A stretch of 64,000 nt of DNA from Halorubrum aquaticum (GTDB lineage: Archaea > Halobacteriota > Halobacteria > Halobacteriales > Haloferacaceae): positions 33,896 through 97,895 of the forward strand of contig NZ_FOPZ01000011.1 of the NCBI RefSeq assembly GCF_900113615.1. The letters run 5' to 3'. The notes beneath the pieces were generated by a model. It saw only the letters and a list, made by a program, of their open reading frames with translations, did no database searches and was not told where the DNA came from. A program made the position numbers and the translations under genes. Shown here piece after piece: positions 7,742 to 15,927 of the stretch. Each line of letters starts with the position of its first letter. Within the stretch, counting starts at the first letter, position 1.

Positions 7742-8746
7742 ATGGCCGAGCCGCTCGCGGACGATTTCGGACGGGAGGTGACGGGGGTTCGGGTCTCGCT
7801 CACCGACCGGTGTAACTTCGACTGTATCTACTGTCACAACGAGGGACTCGGCGACACGCGCGGGCCGATGGAGCCGAGCCCCGACGAGATGGGCACCGAC
7901 GACGTGGTCCGGTTTCTGGAGGTCGTGGAGGGGTACGGCGTCGGGAAGGTGAAGTTCACCGGCGGCGAGCCAATGCTCCGCCAGGACCTCGAGGAGATCA
8001 TCGAGCGCACCCCCGACTCGATGGAGGTCTCGATGACCACCAACGGGACGTTCCTCCCGGGTCGCGCCGAGGACCTGAAGGCGGCGGGACTCGACCGCGT
8101 CAACGTCTCTCAGGACGCGCTCGACCCCGACGACTTCGCCGAGGTGACCAAGTCGGGCGCGTACGAGCAGGTGCTCGAGGGTGTCAGAGCCGCCGTCGAT
8201 GCCGGGCTCGACCCGGTGAAGCTCAACATGGTGGTGTTCACCCACACCGCGGGCTACGTCGAGGAGATGGTCGAGCACGTCGCGGAGAACGAGGGGCTCC
8301 AGCTCCAGCTCATCGAGTACATGCCGGAGCTGACCGGGAAACCGGAGTGGAACGTCGACATCGGTCGGGTCCACGACTGGCTCGCCGACATCGCCGATCG
8401 GGTCGAGCATCGCGAGATGCACGACCGCAAGCGGTACTTCGTCGGCGAGGACGCGGACGGCGAGGGCGGCGGGATGGTCGAGATCGTCGACCCCGTGGAA
8501 AACGAGGAGTTCTGTGCCAACTGCGGCCGCGTCCGCGTCACCCACGAGGGGTACCTGAAGGGGTGTCTCAACCGCAACGACGACCTCCGGTCGATGGGCG
8601 AGATGACCCGCGAGGAGATCGCCGAGACGTTCGAGGCGGTCGTCGAGAACCGGGTCCCCTACTACGGCGAGTACCTGATCGAGAACGACGAGGGCGAGTA
8701 CGAGTTCAACGAGAAGTACCTCGGGACGCCGTCGACGGCCGACTGA
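7742..8746 (+). CDS. moaA: GTP 3',8-cyclase MoaA (molybdenum cofactor)
   Basis: A 334-residue radical SAM enzyme. The SAM cluster motif [11 protein letters not shown] gives Cys24, Cys28 and Cys31 (CxxxCxxC), and the second cluster is Cys258, Cys261 and Cys275 in [20 protein letters not shown] (Cx2Cx13C), the pattern specific to MoaA. The GEPML, SMTTNG and RVNVSQDAL segments fit the barrel. It converts GTP to 3',8-cyclo-GTP, the first step of molybdopterin synthesis. The C-terminus ends LGTPSTAD, without the Gly-Gly tail found in many bacterial and eukaryotic MoaA proteins. No other moa gene is adjacent. Confidence 0.92.
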   Translation: MAEPLADDFGREVTGVRVSLTDRCNFDCIYCHNEGLGDTRGPMEPSPDEMGTDDVVRFLEVVEGYGVGKVKFTGGEPMLRQDLEEIIERTPDSMEVSMTTNGTFLPGRAEDLKAAGLDRVNVSQDALDPDDFAEVTKSGAYEQVLEGVRAAVDAGLDPVKLNMVVFTHTAGYVEEMVEHVAENEGLQLQLIEYMPELTGKPEWNVDIGRVHDWLADIADRVEHREMHDRKRYFVGEDADGEGGGMVEIVDPVENEEFCANCGRVRVTHEGYLKGCLNRNDDLRSMGEMTREEIAETFEAVVENRVPYYGEYLIENDEGEYEFNEKYLGTPSTAD

Positions 8747-8771
8747 GCGCGTCCCCGCAACGGTCGACCCG

Positions 8772-9476
8772 CTACACCGACGACGTGATCCCGCCGTCGA
8801 CGCGGAGGTTCTGCCCGGTGACGTAACTCGACTCCTCCGAGAGGAGGTACGCGACCGCGTCGGCGATCTCCTCGGTCCGTGCGGCCCGTCCCATCGGGAT
8901 CTCCGCTCTCGTCTCCTCGTCGACGTCGTAGCTGTCGACGAAGCCGGGCAGGACGCTGTTCATCCGGATCCCCGCCGCCGCGTATCGGTCGGCGTAGAGC
9001 TTGGTGTAGCTCCCGAGACCGGCCCGGAGCACCGACGAAACTGGGAAGTCGGGTGAGGGTTCGAACGCCGAGAACGTCGAGACGTTCACGATCGCCCCGC
9101 GTTCCTGCTCCTCCATGATCGGCGTGACGAGCCGGGCCATCCGGACCGTGTTCAACAACACCAGGTCCATCCCCTCGTACCACTCCTCGTCGGAGATCTC
9201 GAGGAGGTCGCCCGAGGGCGGGTGCCCGGTGTTGTTCACCACGGCGTCGATGCGACCGTATCGCTCGTGGGTCGTCTCGACGAGCGCTCGGAGGTCGTCG
9301 GGCTCGGTGACCGAACCCTCGTAGCCGTCCCCGCCGAGGTCGTTCGCGACGTCGACGGCGCTCCCGGAGGGAGACAACAGCACCGGGAGGTACCCGTCGT
9401 CGTTCAATCGCCGCGCACAGGCCTCCCCGATGCCGCTTCCCGCCGCCGTCACGATCGCGACCTGGTTGTCGTCCAT
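8772..9476 (-). CDS. SDR family protein lacking the catalytic tyrosine
   Basis: A 234-residue short-chain dehydrogenase fold with a nucleotide-binding motif TAAGSGIG (residues 10-17), NNTG near residue 85, and the typical C-terminal SSYVTGQNLRVDGG. Where YxxxK should follow the catalytic serine (STFSAF), the sequence reads FPVSSVLRAGLGSYTKLYADRY, so the canonical Tyr-x3-Lys pair is absent. This resembles a known atypical SDR subgroup with an RAGL motif and an altered active site. The ATG at 9476 was preferred because TATA-like TATTATTG lies about 27 bases upstream. It converges with moaA. The reaction is unknown. Confidence 0.8.
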   Translation of the reverse strand: MDDNQVAIVTAAGSGIGEACARRLNDDGYLPVLLSPSGSAVDVANDLGGDGYEGSVTEPDDLRALVETTHERYGRIDAVVNNTGHPPSGDLLEISDEEWYEGMDLVLLNTVRMARLVTPIMEEQERGAIVNVSTFSAFEPSPDFPVSSVLRAGLGSYTKLYADRYAAAGIRMNSVLPGFVDSYDVDEETRAEIPMGRAARTEEIADAVAYLLSEESSYVTGQNLRVDGGITSSV

Positions 9477-9500
9477 ACGGCCGATGCCGCGGGTGCGACA

Positions 9501-9513
9501 ATAATACCACCGG
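9501..9513 (-). promoter_or_regulatory. Promoter element of the 8772-9476 SDR gene
   Basis: Read on the minus strand the sequence is CCGGTGGTATTAT, about 27 bases before the ATG at 9476. The GGTGGTATT core is shared with the right arm of the crtD inverted repeat (GGTGGTATTTATA), also next to the TATA box. Confidence 0.35.
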
Positions 9514-9599
9514 CGTGTTCGGACCGACCGGCACACACAGAGTCAAAGCGCCGTTTGAGTCATACCAACGTCTTTACTCGATCGAGACTTCCCTCACGT

Positions 9600-10637
9600 A
9601 TGACGGAGCGGTCGACGACGAGACGGCGGTTGTTGGGTGCCGGTTGTGCGACCGCGGCCGTCGCGGCCGCGGGCTGTCTGGACCGGTTCGGTTCCGCCGG
9701 GAGCGGAGGCGGGGAAACCGGCGGGTCCGGCGAGCGGTCCCTGCGACTCACCCTGTCCCGTCGGGACGGTTCGCTCCGGGACCGGTACGTGATCGACATC
9801 GCCGACGCCCGCTCGCCGGACGCCGAGGAGGCCTTCCGGACCACGCTCGAGGGCTCGGCGTACACGACGCAGTACCGAACGCCGTTCCGTTCCACTCCCG
9901 ACGATCCCGCGTACGTGAGGGAGGACGGGACCTACTACCGACTCGGGTCGGTCGTCGTCGACGAGGCGGCCGAGACACGCCCCGTCCTCCGGCTTCGGGA
10001 CGGAACGCGAACCGACGATGCTGACGGATCGGCCGACGGCGACTCGACCACTGACGCGATCGTCGCCGAGGAACTTCCCGAAAGCGACCAACGAGCCGTC
10101 GAGATCGCGCACATGGCCGCTCGCGCCCGCGACGACGAGGGCGGCGTCCCGTGGGGGTTGGTTCAACGCGGCGGCTACGTCTATCGGTCCGAGAGGGCCG
10201 TCGAAACGAGCCGGATCCTGTCGGAGGACGGTCCCGACCGCGTCGTCTACCGCGAGATCGAGTACGCCGTCGAGGTCGCCGAAGAGCGGTTTTACGAGCC
10301 GATCCATCGCGCGACCGTCGAGCCCGTCGCGACGAGTCTCGAGCGAATGGAGGCGATCCTCCGGGCAAAATTCGTCGACGCACGGGTCAACCGTGACGCG
10401 CTCTCCACGGACGAGTCGGAGGTCCTCCGGTCGGCTCGCGGGGACGGCTACGACGGGACGCATCCGTACTCCGAGGCGTACCGGAACGTGTTGACGGCGC
10501 TTCACGAGCGCGCCTACCTCGACGGCGACGTCGAGAATGACGCCTTCAACGACCCCGAACACGGAACGGGGACGATCCTGTACGGCGACGAGTACTACGA
10601 GTACCGGCTGCGGTTCACGTCCTCGTCCGGGGGATAG
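9600..10637 (+). CDS. Tat-exported lipoprotein of unknown function
   Basis: A 345-residue secreted protein with a twin-arginine signal: TTRRRLLGAG at residues 6-15, a short hydrophobic stretch, and a lipobox ending AAGC with Cys26 as the lipidation site. A Gly/Ser-rich linker follows (residues 31-45), then an acidic globular region with no domain I recognise; it contains repeated Glu/Asp-rich helices and tyrosine-rich segments such as EDGTYYRLGS and GDEYYEYRLRF. It should be anchored to the outer face of the membrane. Tat export of lipoproteins is normal in haloarchaea. It is a single gene; a TATA-like CTTTACT precedes the ATG by about 26 bases. Confidence 0.75.
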   Translation: MTERSTTRRRLLGAGCATAAVAAAGCLDRFGSAGSGGGETGGSGERSLRLTLSRRDGSLRDRYVIDIADARSPDAEEAFRTTLEGSAYTTQYRTPFRSTPDDPAYVREDGTYYRLGSVVVDEAAETRPVLRLRDGTRTDDADGSADGDSTTDAIVAEELPESDQRAVEIAHMAARARDDEGGVPWGLVQRGGYVYRSERAVETSRILSEDGPDRVVYREIEYAVEVAEERFYEPIHRATVEPVATSLERMEAILRAKFVDARVNRDALSTDESEVLRSARGDGYDGTHPYSEAYRNVLTALHERAYLDGDVENDAFNDPEHGTGTILYGDEYYEYRLRFTSSSGG

Positions 10638-10679
10638 AACGAACCCCCACGTGCTCGAGACGAACGAGGTGAGGAACGG

Positions 10680-10760
10680 GCACGGTGGGATTCTCACTCG
10701 ATGGCGAGACTCACTCCGTTCGTCTCGCGTAGTTCGAATCCCTGTGCCGTCACTGCTCGC
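10680..10760. repeat. tRNA 3'-end fragments beside tRNA-Arg
   Basis: GCACGGTGGGATTC at 10680-10693 is an exact copy of 14 bases from the 3' half of the adjacent tRNA (10779-10792). GTTCGAATCCCTGTGCCG, starting near 10731, looks like a T-arm and acceptor 3' strand in the opposite orientation. No complete second cloverleaf can be drawn. These look like tRNA-end remnants, as left by integration at or rearrangement near a tRNA gene. Confidence 0.5.
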
Positions 10761-10775
10761 GTTGCTCGCAGATGA

Positions 10776-10850
10776 CGAGCACGGTGGGATTCGAACCCAC
10801 GACCATCGGATTAGAAGTCCGACGCTCTATCCTAGCTGAGCTACGTGCCC
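10776..10850 (-). tRNA. tRNA-Arg (anticodon UCU)
   Basis: Read on the minus strand this 75-base gene folds as a full cloverleaf. The acceptor GGGCACG pairs with CGTGCTC (one G-U) and the discriminator base is G. The D arm contains TAGCTCAG, the anticodon loop is CTTCTAA giving UCU (Arg), and the T arm is GTGGGTTCGAATCCCAC. No CCA is encoded and no intron is seen. It is the only complete tRNA gene I found in the window. Confidence 0.95.
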
Positions 10851-10961
10851 TCGCCCCGACTATCCGTACGGGCAGGTAAAAACCGTCGTGGTTCGGGTCG
10901 CCGCGCCGGTGCCGAGCCCGCAACAGCAAGCCTAAGTCCGCGACGCCGGTAGCTCACGGTA

Positions 10962-11570
10962 ATGAACGTCATCGGTACCGTCGGCCTCCCCGGCAGCGGC
11001 AAGGGCGAGGCGGCGAACGTCGCCGAGGCGGCCGGCGTCCCGGTCGTCGTCATGGGCGACGTGATCCGCGAGGAGTGTCGCGCTCGTGGCTTGGACCCGG
11101 CCGAACACCACGGGCGAATCGCCGGAGTACTCCGCGAGGAGGAGGGCGACGACGCCATCGCCGCCCGAACGATCCCGCGGATCCGCGAGGCGGCCGAAGA
11201 GGGCGAGACGGACACGGTCCTCGTCGACGGCCTCCGCTCGACCGTCGAGTTGGAGCGCTTCCGCGAGGCCTTCGGCGACGGCTTCACGCTCGTGGCGATC
11301 CACGCCCCCTTCGAACTCCGCGCCGAGCGGCTCGGCGAGCGCGGCCGCGACGACTCCGACTCCGACCTCGAGGCGCTCCGCGAGCGCGACGAGCGCGAGA
11401 TCGCCCTCGGGCTGGGCGAGACCCTCGATCACGCCGACGTCGAGATCGACAACACCGGGACGCTCGAGGCGTTCCGCGAGCGGGTCCGGAAGGTACTCGC
11501 CGTCGGCGGGGACGCCGCTGCGCCGGCCGCTCCGGACGCCGACCCCGAGTCTGACGGAGGTCGTCCGTGA
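10962..11570 (+). CDS. UPF0200 family P-loop kinase-like protein
   Basis: A 202-residue adenylate-kinase-like P-loop protein. Walker A is GLPGSGKGE at residues 8-16; VVVMGDVIREE and DTVLVDGLRSTVELERFR follow the UPF0200 (COG0237-related) pattern seen throughout archaea. The C-terminus is a short acidic and Ala-rich tail. It is probably a nucleoside or small-molecule kinase, but no substrate is established. Its stop overlaps the GTG start of the UPF0201 gene (GTGA), so the two are likely co-translated. A TATA-like CCTAAGT lies about 30 bases upstream. Confidence 0.85.
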   Translation: MNVIGTVGLPGSGKGEAANVAEAAGVPVVVMGDVIREECRARGLDPAEHHGRIAGVLREEEGDDAIAARTIPRIREAAEEGETDTVLVDGLRSTVELERFREAFGDGFTLVAIHAPFELRAERLGERGRDDSDSDLEALRERDEREIALGLGETLDHADVEIDNTGTLEAFRERVRKVLAVGGDAAAPAAPDADPESDGGRP

Positions 11571-12019
11571 TCTACAGCGTCGACGTCCGGATCGTCGCAC
11601 CGGTCAACGACACCGAGGTGACGGACCGCGTCGCCGACGCGGTCCGGAACGTGTTCCCCGACGCCGAGCCGGCCCACGAGGACGGTCGGCTGGTCGCGGA
11701 GACGCACACCCTCGACGCCTTCTCCGACGTGCTCCACGAACAGGAGATCCTCGACACCGCCCGCCGCGTGTTCCTGCGCAACTCGACGGACGAGGGGTTC
11801 GACTTCGCGCTCAAGAAGCAGGCGGCCTTCGAGGGGGTCGTCAACTTCGCCGTCGGCGACCCCGACGAACTCGGCGACATCGAGGTCGAGGTTCGGGTGC
11901 GCGAGCCGGACGTCGAGTCGTTCATCGACTACGTCGCGCCCGAGACCGACGAGGGCCGACCGGTCGACCCGGTTCGGGAGTACGGCGACCGGTTCGACCC
12001 CGAGGACGAGGCGTACTGA
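11567..12019 (+). CDS. UPF0201 family RNA-binding-like protein
   Basis: A 150-residue archaeal protein of the UPF0201/COG1325 family, thought from structures to be an RNA-binding fold. It opens IYSVDVRIVAPVNDTEV and contains LDTARRVFLRN and FDFALKKQAAFEGVVNF, typical of the family. It starts with GTG overlapping the upstream stop. UPF0200 and UPF0201 genes are often neighbours in archaea, but a joint function is not known. The acidic C-terminus is a halophilic addition. Confidence 0.85.
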   Translation: MIYSVDVRIVAPVNDTEVTDRVADAVRNVFPDAEPAHEDGRLVAETHTLDAFSDVLHEQEILDTARRVFLRNSTDEGFDFALKKQAAFEGVVNFAVGDPDELGDIEVEVRVREPDVESFIDYVAPETDEGRPVDPVREYGDRFDPEDEAY

Positions 12020-12058
12020 CCCACGGCCGAGGCCACGGCTTCCCGTTCTCGATTCCCG

Positions 12059-12640
12059 CTACCCGTCCGCGAGGAGCGACGCGGCCGCGCCGCCGCCCGC
12101 ACCGAAGACGGCGGGATAGACGATCCCCGCCAGTAGGCCGGCCGTCGGGAGGATCGGCGTGATGGCTCCGTCACCGATCGAGTAGCCGAAGACCAGGACT
12201 CCCACGAGCGCGAGCGGGAGGTAGCCGGCGACGACGAACCCGCCCGCCCGAACGCCCTCGATCGGTTCGGTGACGCCCGCGATCCGCCCGACGAGGACGC
12301 CGGCGACGAGCAGGAGGACGGGGGGGACGAGGTACATCGCCGCGAGCGAACCGGCGTCCGACTCGGCGATGAAGTTCACCACCCGGACCCCGCCGAGCGG
12401 GGTCGGTACCTCCGTGGCGACGACGTGCGCGTTGTAGAACACCCACCCCACAGCCTTCCACGGCGGGATCGGATCGCCGCCGATCAGGTCGGCGACGAAG
12501 TTGATCCCGCGAAGCGACTCGCCGACCCGTCCGCGCTGGGTCACGAACACGATCAGGTAGCCGAGGACGTACGCCGCGACGCCGCCGAGCGCGCCGACGG
12601 CGAGGTCACGCGTCGTGTCCGAACGGTCAGTGGTCGACAT
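12059..12640 (-). CDS. Haloarchaeal membrane protein, unknown function
   Basis: A 193-residue integral membrane protein with about five hydrophobic segments: residues 12-34, a region near 100-118, and three in the C-terminal half ending in a glycine- and alanine-rich helix. A short soluble loop (PIPPWKAVGWVFYNAHVV) joins the first two. No catalytic or transport motif is recognised. The gene converges with UPF0201 and lies upstream of nth on the same strand with a gap near 100 bases. Confidence 0.65.
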   Translation of the reverse strand: MSTTDRSDTTRDLAVGALGGVAAYVLGYLIVFVTQRGRVGESLRGINFVADLIGGDPIPPWKAVGWVFYNAHVVATEVPTPLGGVRVVNFIAESDAGSLAAMYLVPPVLLLVAGVLVGRIAGVTEPIEGVRAGGFVVAGYLPLALVGVLVFGYSIGDGAITPILPTAGLLAGIVYPAVFGAGGGAAASLLADG

Positions 12641-12737
12641 GTCCGCCGGTCGTCGCGGACGTGGTAAGTGCTTGGTGGGTCGGCGGCGGCGTCCCGCCTA
12701 TCTCCCGATCGACCGGTTCCACGTCACGACCGGGACC

Positions 12738-13553
12738 TCAGTCGTCGCCGGCTGCGGCAGCCTTGCCCGGGTCGACGACGGTCCCGTCGAACTCGTCGAC
12801 GCCGACCCGGTCACACAGGTCGTACAGCGGGCAGGCCTCCGGGCCGTCCAGACACGCGGGCTTGCGCGCCGAGCAGTACTCCCGGCCGAACTGGATCATC
12901 GCGGTGTGACCGAAGCCGCACTTCTCCGGCGGCACCTCGGCCTCGATCGCCTCGCGGACCGCCTCGTGGTCGGCGTCGGGCGGAGCCAGCCCCATCCGCC
13001 GGGCGATCCGGTGGACGTGGGTGTCGACGGGGAAGACGCCGCCGCGGCCGCCGGCGAAGAGCAGGACGCAGTCGGCCGTCTTCGGACCGACTCCGTCGAC
13101 GGACAACAGGGTCTCGCGGACCTCGCTCGGGTCCCCCTCGGCGACGTACCGGTCGAACGCCTCCGTCGAATCGAACTCCTCGACGGCCCACGCGGCCGCC
13201 TCCCCGATGACCTTCGACTTCCGGTTGTAGAGTCCGGCGGAGGCGATCGTCTCGGCGAGCTCGTCGCGGTCGGCGTCCGCGAGCGTCTCGGCCAGCCGGT
13301 CGGCGGGGCCGTACCGCTCCATCAACGACTCGTGTGCGGGCTGGCTCGCCTTGTCGGAGGTGTTCTGTGAGAGGATCGTTCTGACGAGACACTCGAAACC
13401 GTCGCGACCGCCGTACGCCTTCTGCCAGTACAGCTCGCCGAGTTCGTCGACGACCGCCTCGGCGCGGGAGTCGCCGTCGCCGGGCGCGAACTCGTCGGTC
13501 TCGCCGCCGCCGTCCGGACCGCCACTGATGTTCTCCGCCGGCTCGTCGGGCAT
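12738..13553 (-). CDS. nth: Endonuclease III (DNA glycosylase/AP lyase)
   Basis: A 271-residue HhH-GPD glycosylase. The helix-hairpin-helix VDGVGPKTADCVLL carries the catalytic Lys158, and VDTHVHRI carries the catalytic Asp177. The 4Fe-4S loop has Cys227, Cys234, Cys241 and Cys247, spacing 6-6-5 instead of the Escherichia coli 6-2-5. It excises oxidised pyrimidines in base excision repair. An acidic 30-residue N-terminus precedes the fold. The ATG at 13553 fits the length of haloarchaeal relatives; the frame is open further upstream, without a plausible start. Confidence 0.92.
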   Translation of the reverse strand: MPDEPAENISGGPDGGGETDEFAPGDGDSRAEAVVDELGELYWQKAYGGRDGFECLVRTILSQNTSDKASQPAHESLMERYGPADRLAETLADADRDELAETIASAGLYNRKSKVIGEAAAWAVEEFDSTEAFDRYVAEGDPSEVRETLLSVDGVGPKTADCVLLFAGGRGGVFPVDTHVHRIARRMGLAPPDADHEAVREAIEAEVPPEKCGFGHTAMIQFGREYCSARKPACLDGPEACPLYDLCDRVGVDEFDGTVVDPGKAAAAGDD

Positions 13554-13667
13554 GGCCGTCCGTTGGGCGTGATCGGTCAAAAGGGTCGTGTCCGTGACGG
13601 CCGTCGCCGAACCGGCACGGGAACCCCCCTCCGGCAGGTTGAAACCGATCGGCTCGTAACGGGAACC

Positions 13668-14042
13668 ATGAGCGTCGAACAGGCCCCCATCGAGGAGCTC
13701 GGACGCGAACTCGGCGAGCGGCTCGCCGCGACGCCGGAGTACGAGCGCTTCGAGGAGGCACGCGAGGCGGTCCAGCACGACCAGGACGTCCAGGAACGGA
13801 TCGACGAGTTCGAGCGGATCCGCGCCGAGTTCATGCAGGCGCGCCAGACCGGCGACGCGACCCAATCCGACCTCCATCGCGTCCAGAACGCCCAGGAGGA
13901 GCTTCACTCCATGCCCGCGATGAGCGAATTCCTCGACGCACAGGACGACCTCTCCGACCGGCTCGAGGCGGTCAACGAGGCGATATCGGAGCCGCTCGCC
14001 GTCGACTTCGGCGGCGAGGCCGGCGGCTGCTGTCACGACTAG
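13668..14042 (+). CDS. YlbF/YmcA family protein
   Basis: A 124-residue helical protein of the YlbF/YmcA type. It is highly charged with coiled-coil-like helices (EELGRELGERLAATPEYERFEEAREAV and later helices). The C-terminus is GGEAGGCCHD, a cysteine pair with His and Asp that could bind metal. Bacterial homologues form a complex that supports RNase Y; the archaeal function is unknown. It is divergent from nth and is followed by the MinD-like gene after about 60 bases. Confidence 0.8.
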   Translation: MSVEQAPIEELGRELGERLAATPEYERFEEAREAVQHDQDVQERIDEFERIRAEFMQARQTGDATQSDLHRVQNAQEELHSMPAMSEFLDAQDDLSDRLEAVNEAISEPLAVDFGGEAGGCCHD

Positions 14043-14103
14043 CCCGGGAGTTCGATCCCCTCCCGACCGTTCCTTTATTCCGGATGACGACCCACCCCGT
14101 CGC

Positions 14104-14817
14104 GTGATAGCCGTCGCCGGCGGAAAGGGTGGAAGCGGAAAGACGACCACGGCCCTGGGGCTCGCGCGGGCGTTCTCCCGACGCGGCGCACCGGTCGTCG
14201 CCGCGGACGCGGACTGGGACCTCCCGAACCTCGTGGAGCTGGCCGACGAGACCGGGGAGCCGGTCGCGACGCCGGCGACGCCCCGCGAAGCGATCCCCGA
14301 AGCGACCGGATCGAGAGCCCGATCGACGGTCCTGCGAGTCGCCCGCGGGGAGCGGACGGTCCCCGTCGACCGCTCCGCACCGGTCGTGCTCGACGCGCCG
14401 AAGCGGCCGAGAGAACACGACGCGGCGACCGTCTTCAGCGACCTCGACGACGTCGTCGCCGAGGACACGCCGCTCCTCCTCGACTGTCCGGCGGGCGCCT
14501 CACCGGACGTGGCGGCCCCGCTGCGCGCGGCCGACCGCTGCGTGTTGGTGACGCCGCTCCACCGTCCCGCGCTTCGCGACGCGGTCAAGACCGCAACGAT
14601 AGCTCGACGGCTCGGCTGTCCCCCGCTCGGCGTCGTCGTCACGCGCTCGCGGTCGGTTCCGGACGCCGTTTCGGAGCTGTTCGGCTGTCCGGTGCTCGGC
14701 CGGGTCCCGCCGAGTTCGCCGGTGCCGCTCGCGGACGCGGCGGTCGAGGCGGCGTACGACGGGGCGGCGACGGCGCTCGTCGAGGCGTACGGCGCCGATC
14801 GGTGGCGCATCGCATGA
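14104..14817 (+). CDS. MinD/ParA-type ATPase
   Basis: A 237-residue SIMIBI-class ATPase with a deviant Walker A, GGKGGSGKTT, at residues 6-15 and the aspartate-rich DADWDLPNL about 25 residues later. The switch region is LLLDCPAGASPDVAA, and VVVTRSRSVPD is a late guanine/adenine-specificity loop. MinD relatives act as membrane-associated positioning or delivery ATPases. There is no obvious C-terminal amphipathic helix. It starts with GTG about 30 bases after a TTTATT element. Its stop overlaps a possible ATG of the next gene (14814), so the two are likely one operon. Confidence 0.82.
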   Translation: MIAVAGGKGGSGKTTTALGLARAFSRRGAPVVAADADWDLPNLVELADETGEPVATPATPREAIPEATGSRARSTVLRVARGERTVPVDRSAPVVLDAPKRPREHDAATVFSDLDDVVAEDTPLLLDCPAGASPDVAAPLRAADRCVLVTPLHRPALRDAVKTATIARRLGCPPLGVVVTRSRSVPDAVSELFGCPVLGRVPPSSPVPLADAAVEAAYDGAATALVEAYGADRWRIA

Positions 14818-14900
14818 AGCGGCGACGGGGTGGAGGGTCGGGTCGCCGTCGCGTCACCGCCATCGACAGAGCCAAACGTCCACGCGAGTCAGTTGCGCGC

Positions 14901-15527
14901 ATGGAGCGGCTGCCGACCGGGATCCCGGTTCTGGACAGGGAGCTCGACGGCGGGCTCCCCGCCGGGAGCGTGGTGGCGTTGAAAGCCGACCCGGCCAGCC
15001 AGTCCGAACTCTTCTTGAACACCTTCGCGGGCGTCCGGGAAACGCTGTATCTCACGACCGTTCGGTCGGTCGAGGCGGTCGAAAGCGGGCTCTCCGCGTC
15101 GGCCGTCGAGACCGGCGACCCGGTCGTCGAGACCGTCGACGGCGAGGACCCGATCGAGGACGCGCGCGAACGGCTCCCGTCGATCCCGGACGACGGAACG
15201 GTGATCGTCGACCCCACGGAACCCCTCGAGGACGCGGATCCGCTCCGATACCGGTCCCTGCTGACGGACCTGGTCGCTCGGACGGACGAGACGGACGCGA
15301 CGGCGATACTCCACGCGCTCAAGACCGGCGACGAGCGGTCCCGAAACCGACTCGTCACCGAGCAGGTCGCGGACGTCGTCTTCGACCTCCGAACCGTGGT
15401 CACGGGGACCGCGATCGAGAACCGCCTCGCGGTGCCGAAGTTCCGCGGCGGGGCGGCCCTCGAGGAGCCGGTCAAGCTCAAACTCACCGACACCGTCTCC
15501 GTCGACACCAGTCGAGACATCGCGTGA
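14901..15527 (+). CDS. RecA/KaiC-like protein without Walker A
   Basis: A 208-residue protein whose N-terminus LPTGIPVLDRELDGGLPAGSVVAL matches KaiC/RadA-like ATPases. At the P-loop position the sequence is KADPASQSELFLNTF, with no GK(S/T), so ATP binding as in RecA is not expected. Later segments such as DDGTVIVDPTEPLED and ATAILHALKTGDERSRNR keep the fold. The ATG at 14901 starts directly at the conserved fold; an earlier in-frame ATG at 14814 overlaps the MinD-like stop and would add a basic 29-residue extension. The partnership with the MinD-like ATPase is inferred from adjacency. Confidence 0.7.
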   Translation: MERLPTGIPVLDRELDGGLPAGSVVALKADPASQSELFLNTFAGVRETLYLTTVRSVEAVESGLSASAVETGDPVVETVDGEDPIEDARERLPSIPDDGTVIVDPTEPLEDADPLRYRSLLTDLVARTDETDATAILHALKTGDERSRNRLVTEQVADVVFDLRTVVTGTAIENRLAVPKFRGGAALEEPVKLKLTDTVSVDTSRDIA

Positions 15528-15566
15528 CGGGCGTCGCCGGTCGCCGATTCGCGACGGCCGAACCGC

Positions 15567-15824
15567 TCAGATCGTCCCGGCCGCGAGCACGACGACCCCG
15601 ACGACGACCGCGAGGGTCGCCCAGTTCCGCGGCGCGTCGATCGACCCGTACGGTCCTCCCTTGCGCGTGAAGAGGTACGCGAGGTAAACGGCGAGCGGCG
15701 CGAGCGACGGCAGCGTCCCGACCGAGACGCCCGGGACGACGCTCGAGAGGACGGCGACGGCGACGGTCGAAATGCCCGCACTGGCCGCGACGAGGACGTC
15801 CTCGCGTGCGCGTTCGATTTCCAT
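15567..15824 (-). CDS. Small haloarchaeal membrane protein
   Basis: An 85-residue protein with a charged N-terminus (MEIERAREDV), two hydrophobic segments around residues 12-50, a short basic loop TRKGGPYGS, and a C-terminal membrane helix. No family is recognised. It converges with the RecA-like gene. The ATG at 15824 fits the first charged segment; upstream frame is open but overlaps a gene-free A/G-rich stretch. Confidence 0.6.
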   Translation of the reverse strand: MEIERAREDVLVAASAGISTVAVAVLSSVVPGVSVGTLPSLAPLAVYLAYLFTRKGGPYGSIDAPRNWATLAVVVGVVVLAAGTI

Positions 15825-15927
15825 ACGCGGGCCTGGACGCGGACGTACCCAAAAGGATCGGTTCGGCAGAAACGCTCGAGATCCTGTGGACGGCCCGACG
15901 ATCCGGGTCGTCGGCGACGACGGGCGG

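Noticed and set aside
10680..10760. Possible second tRNA
   Set aside because: A T-arm-like sequence is present, but no anticodon arm or matching acceptor can be formed.
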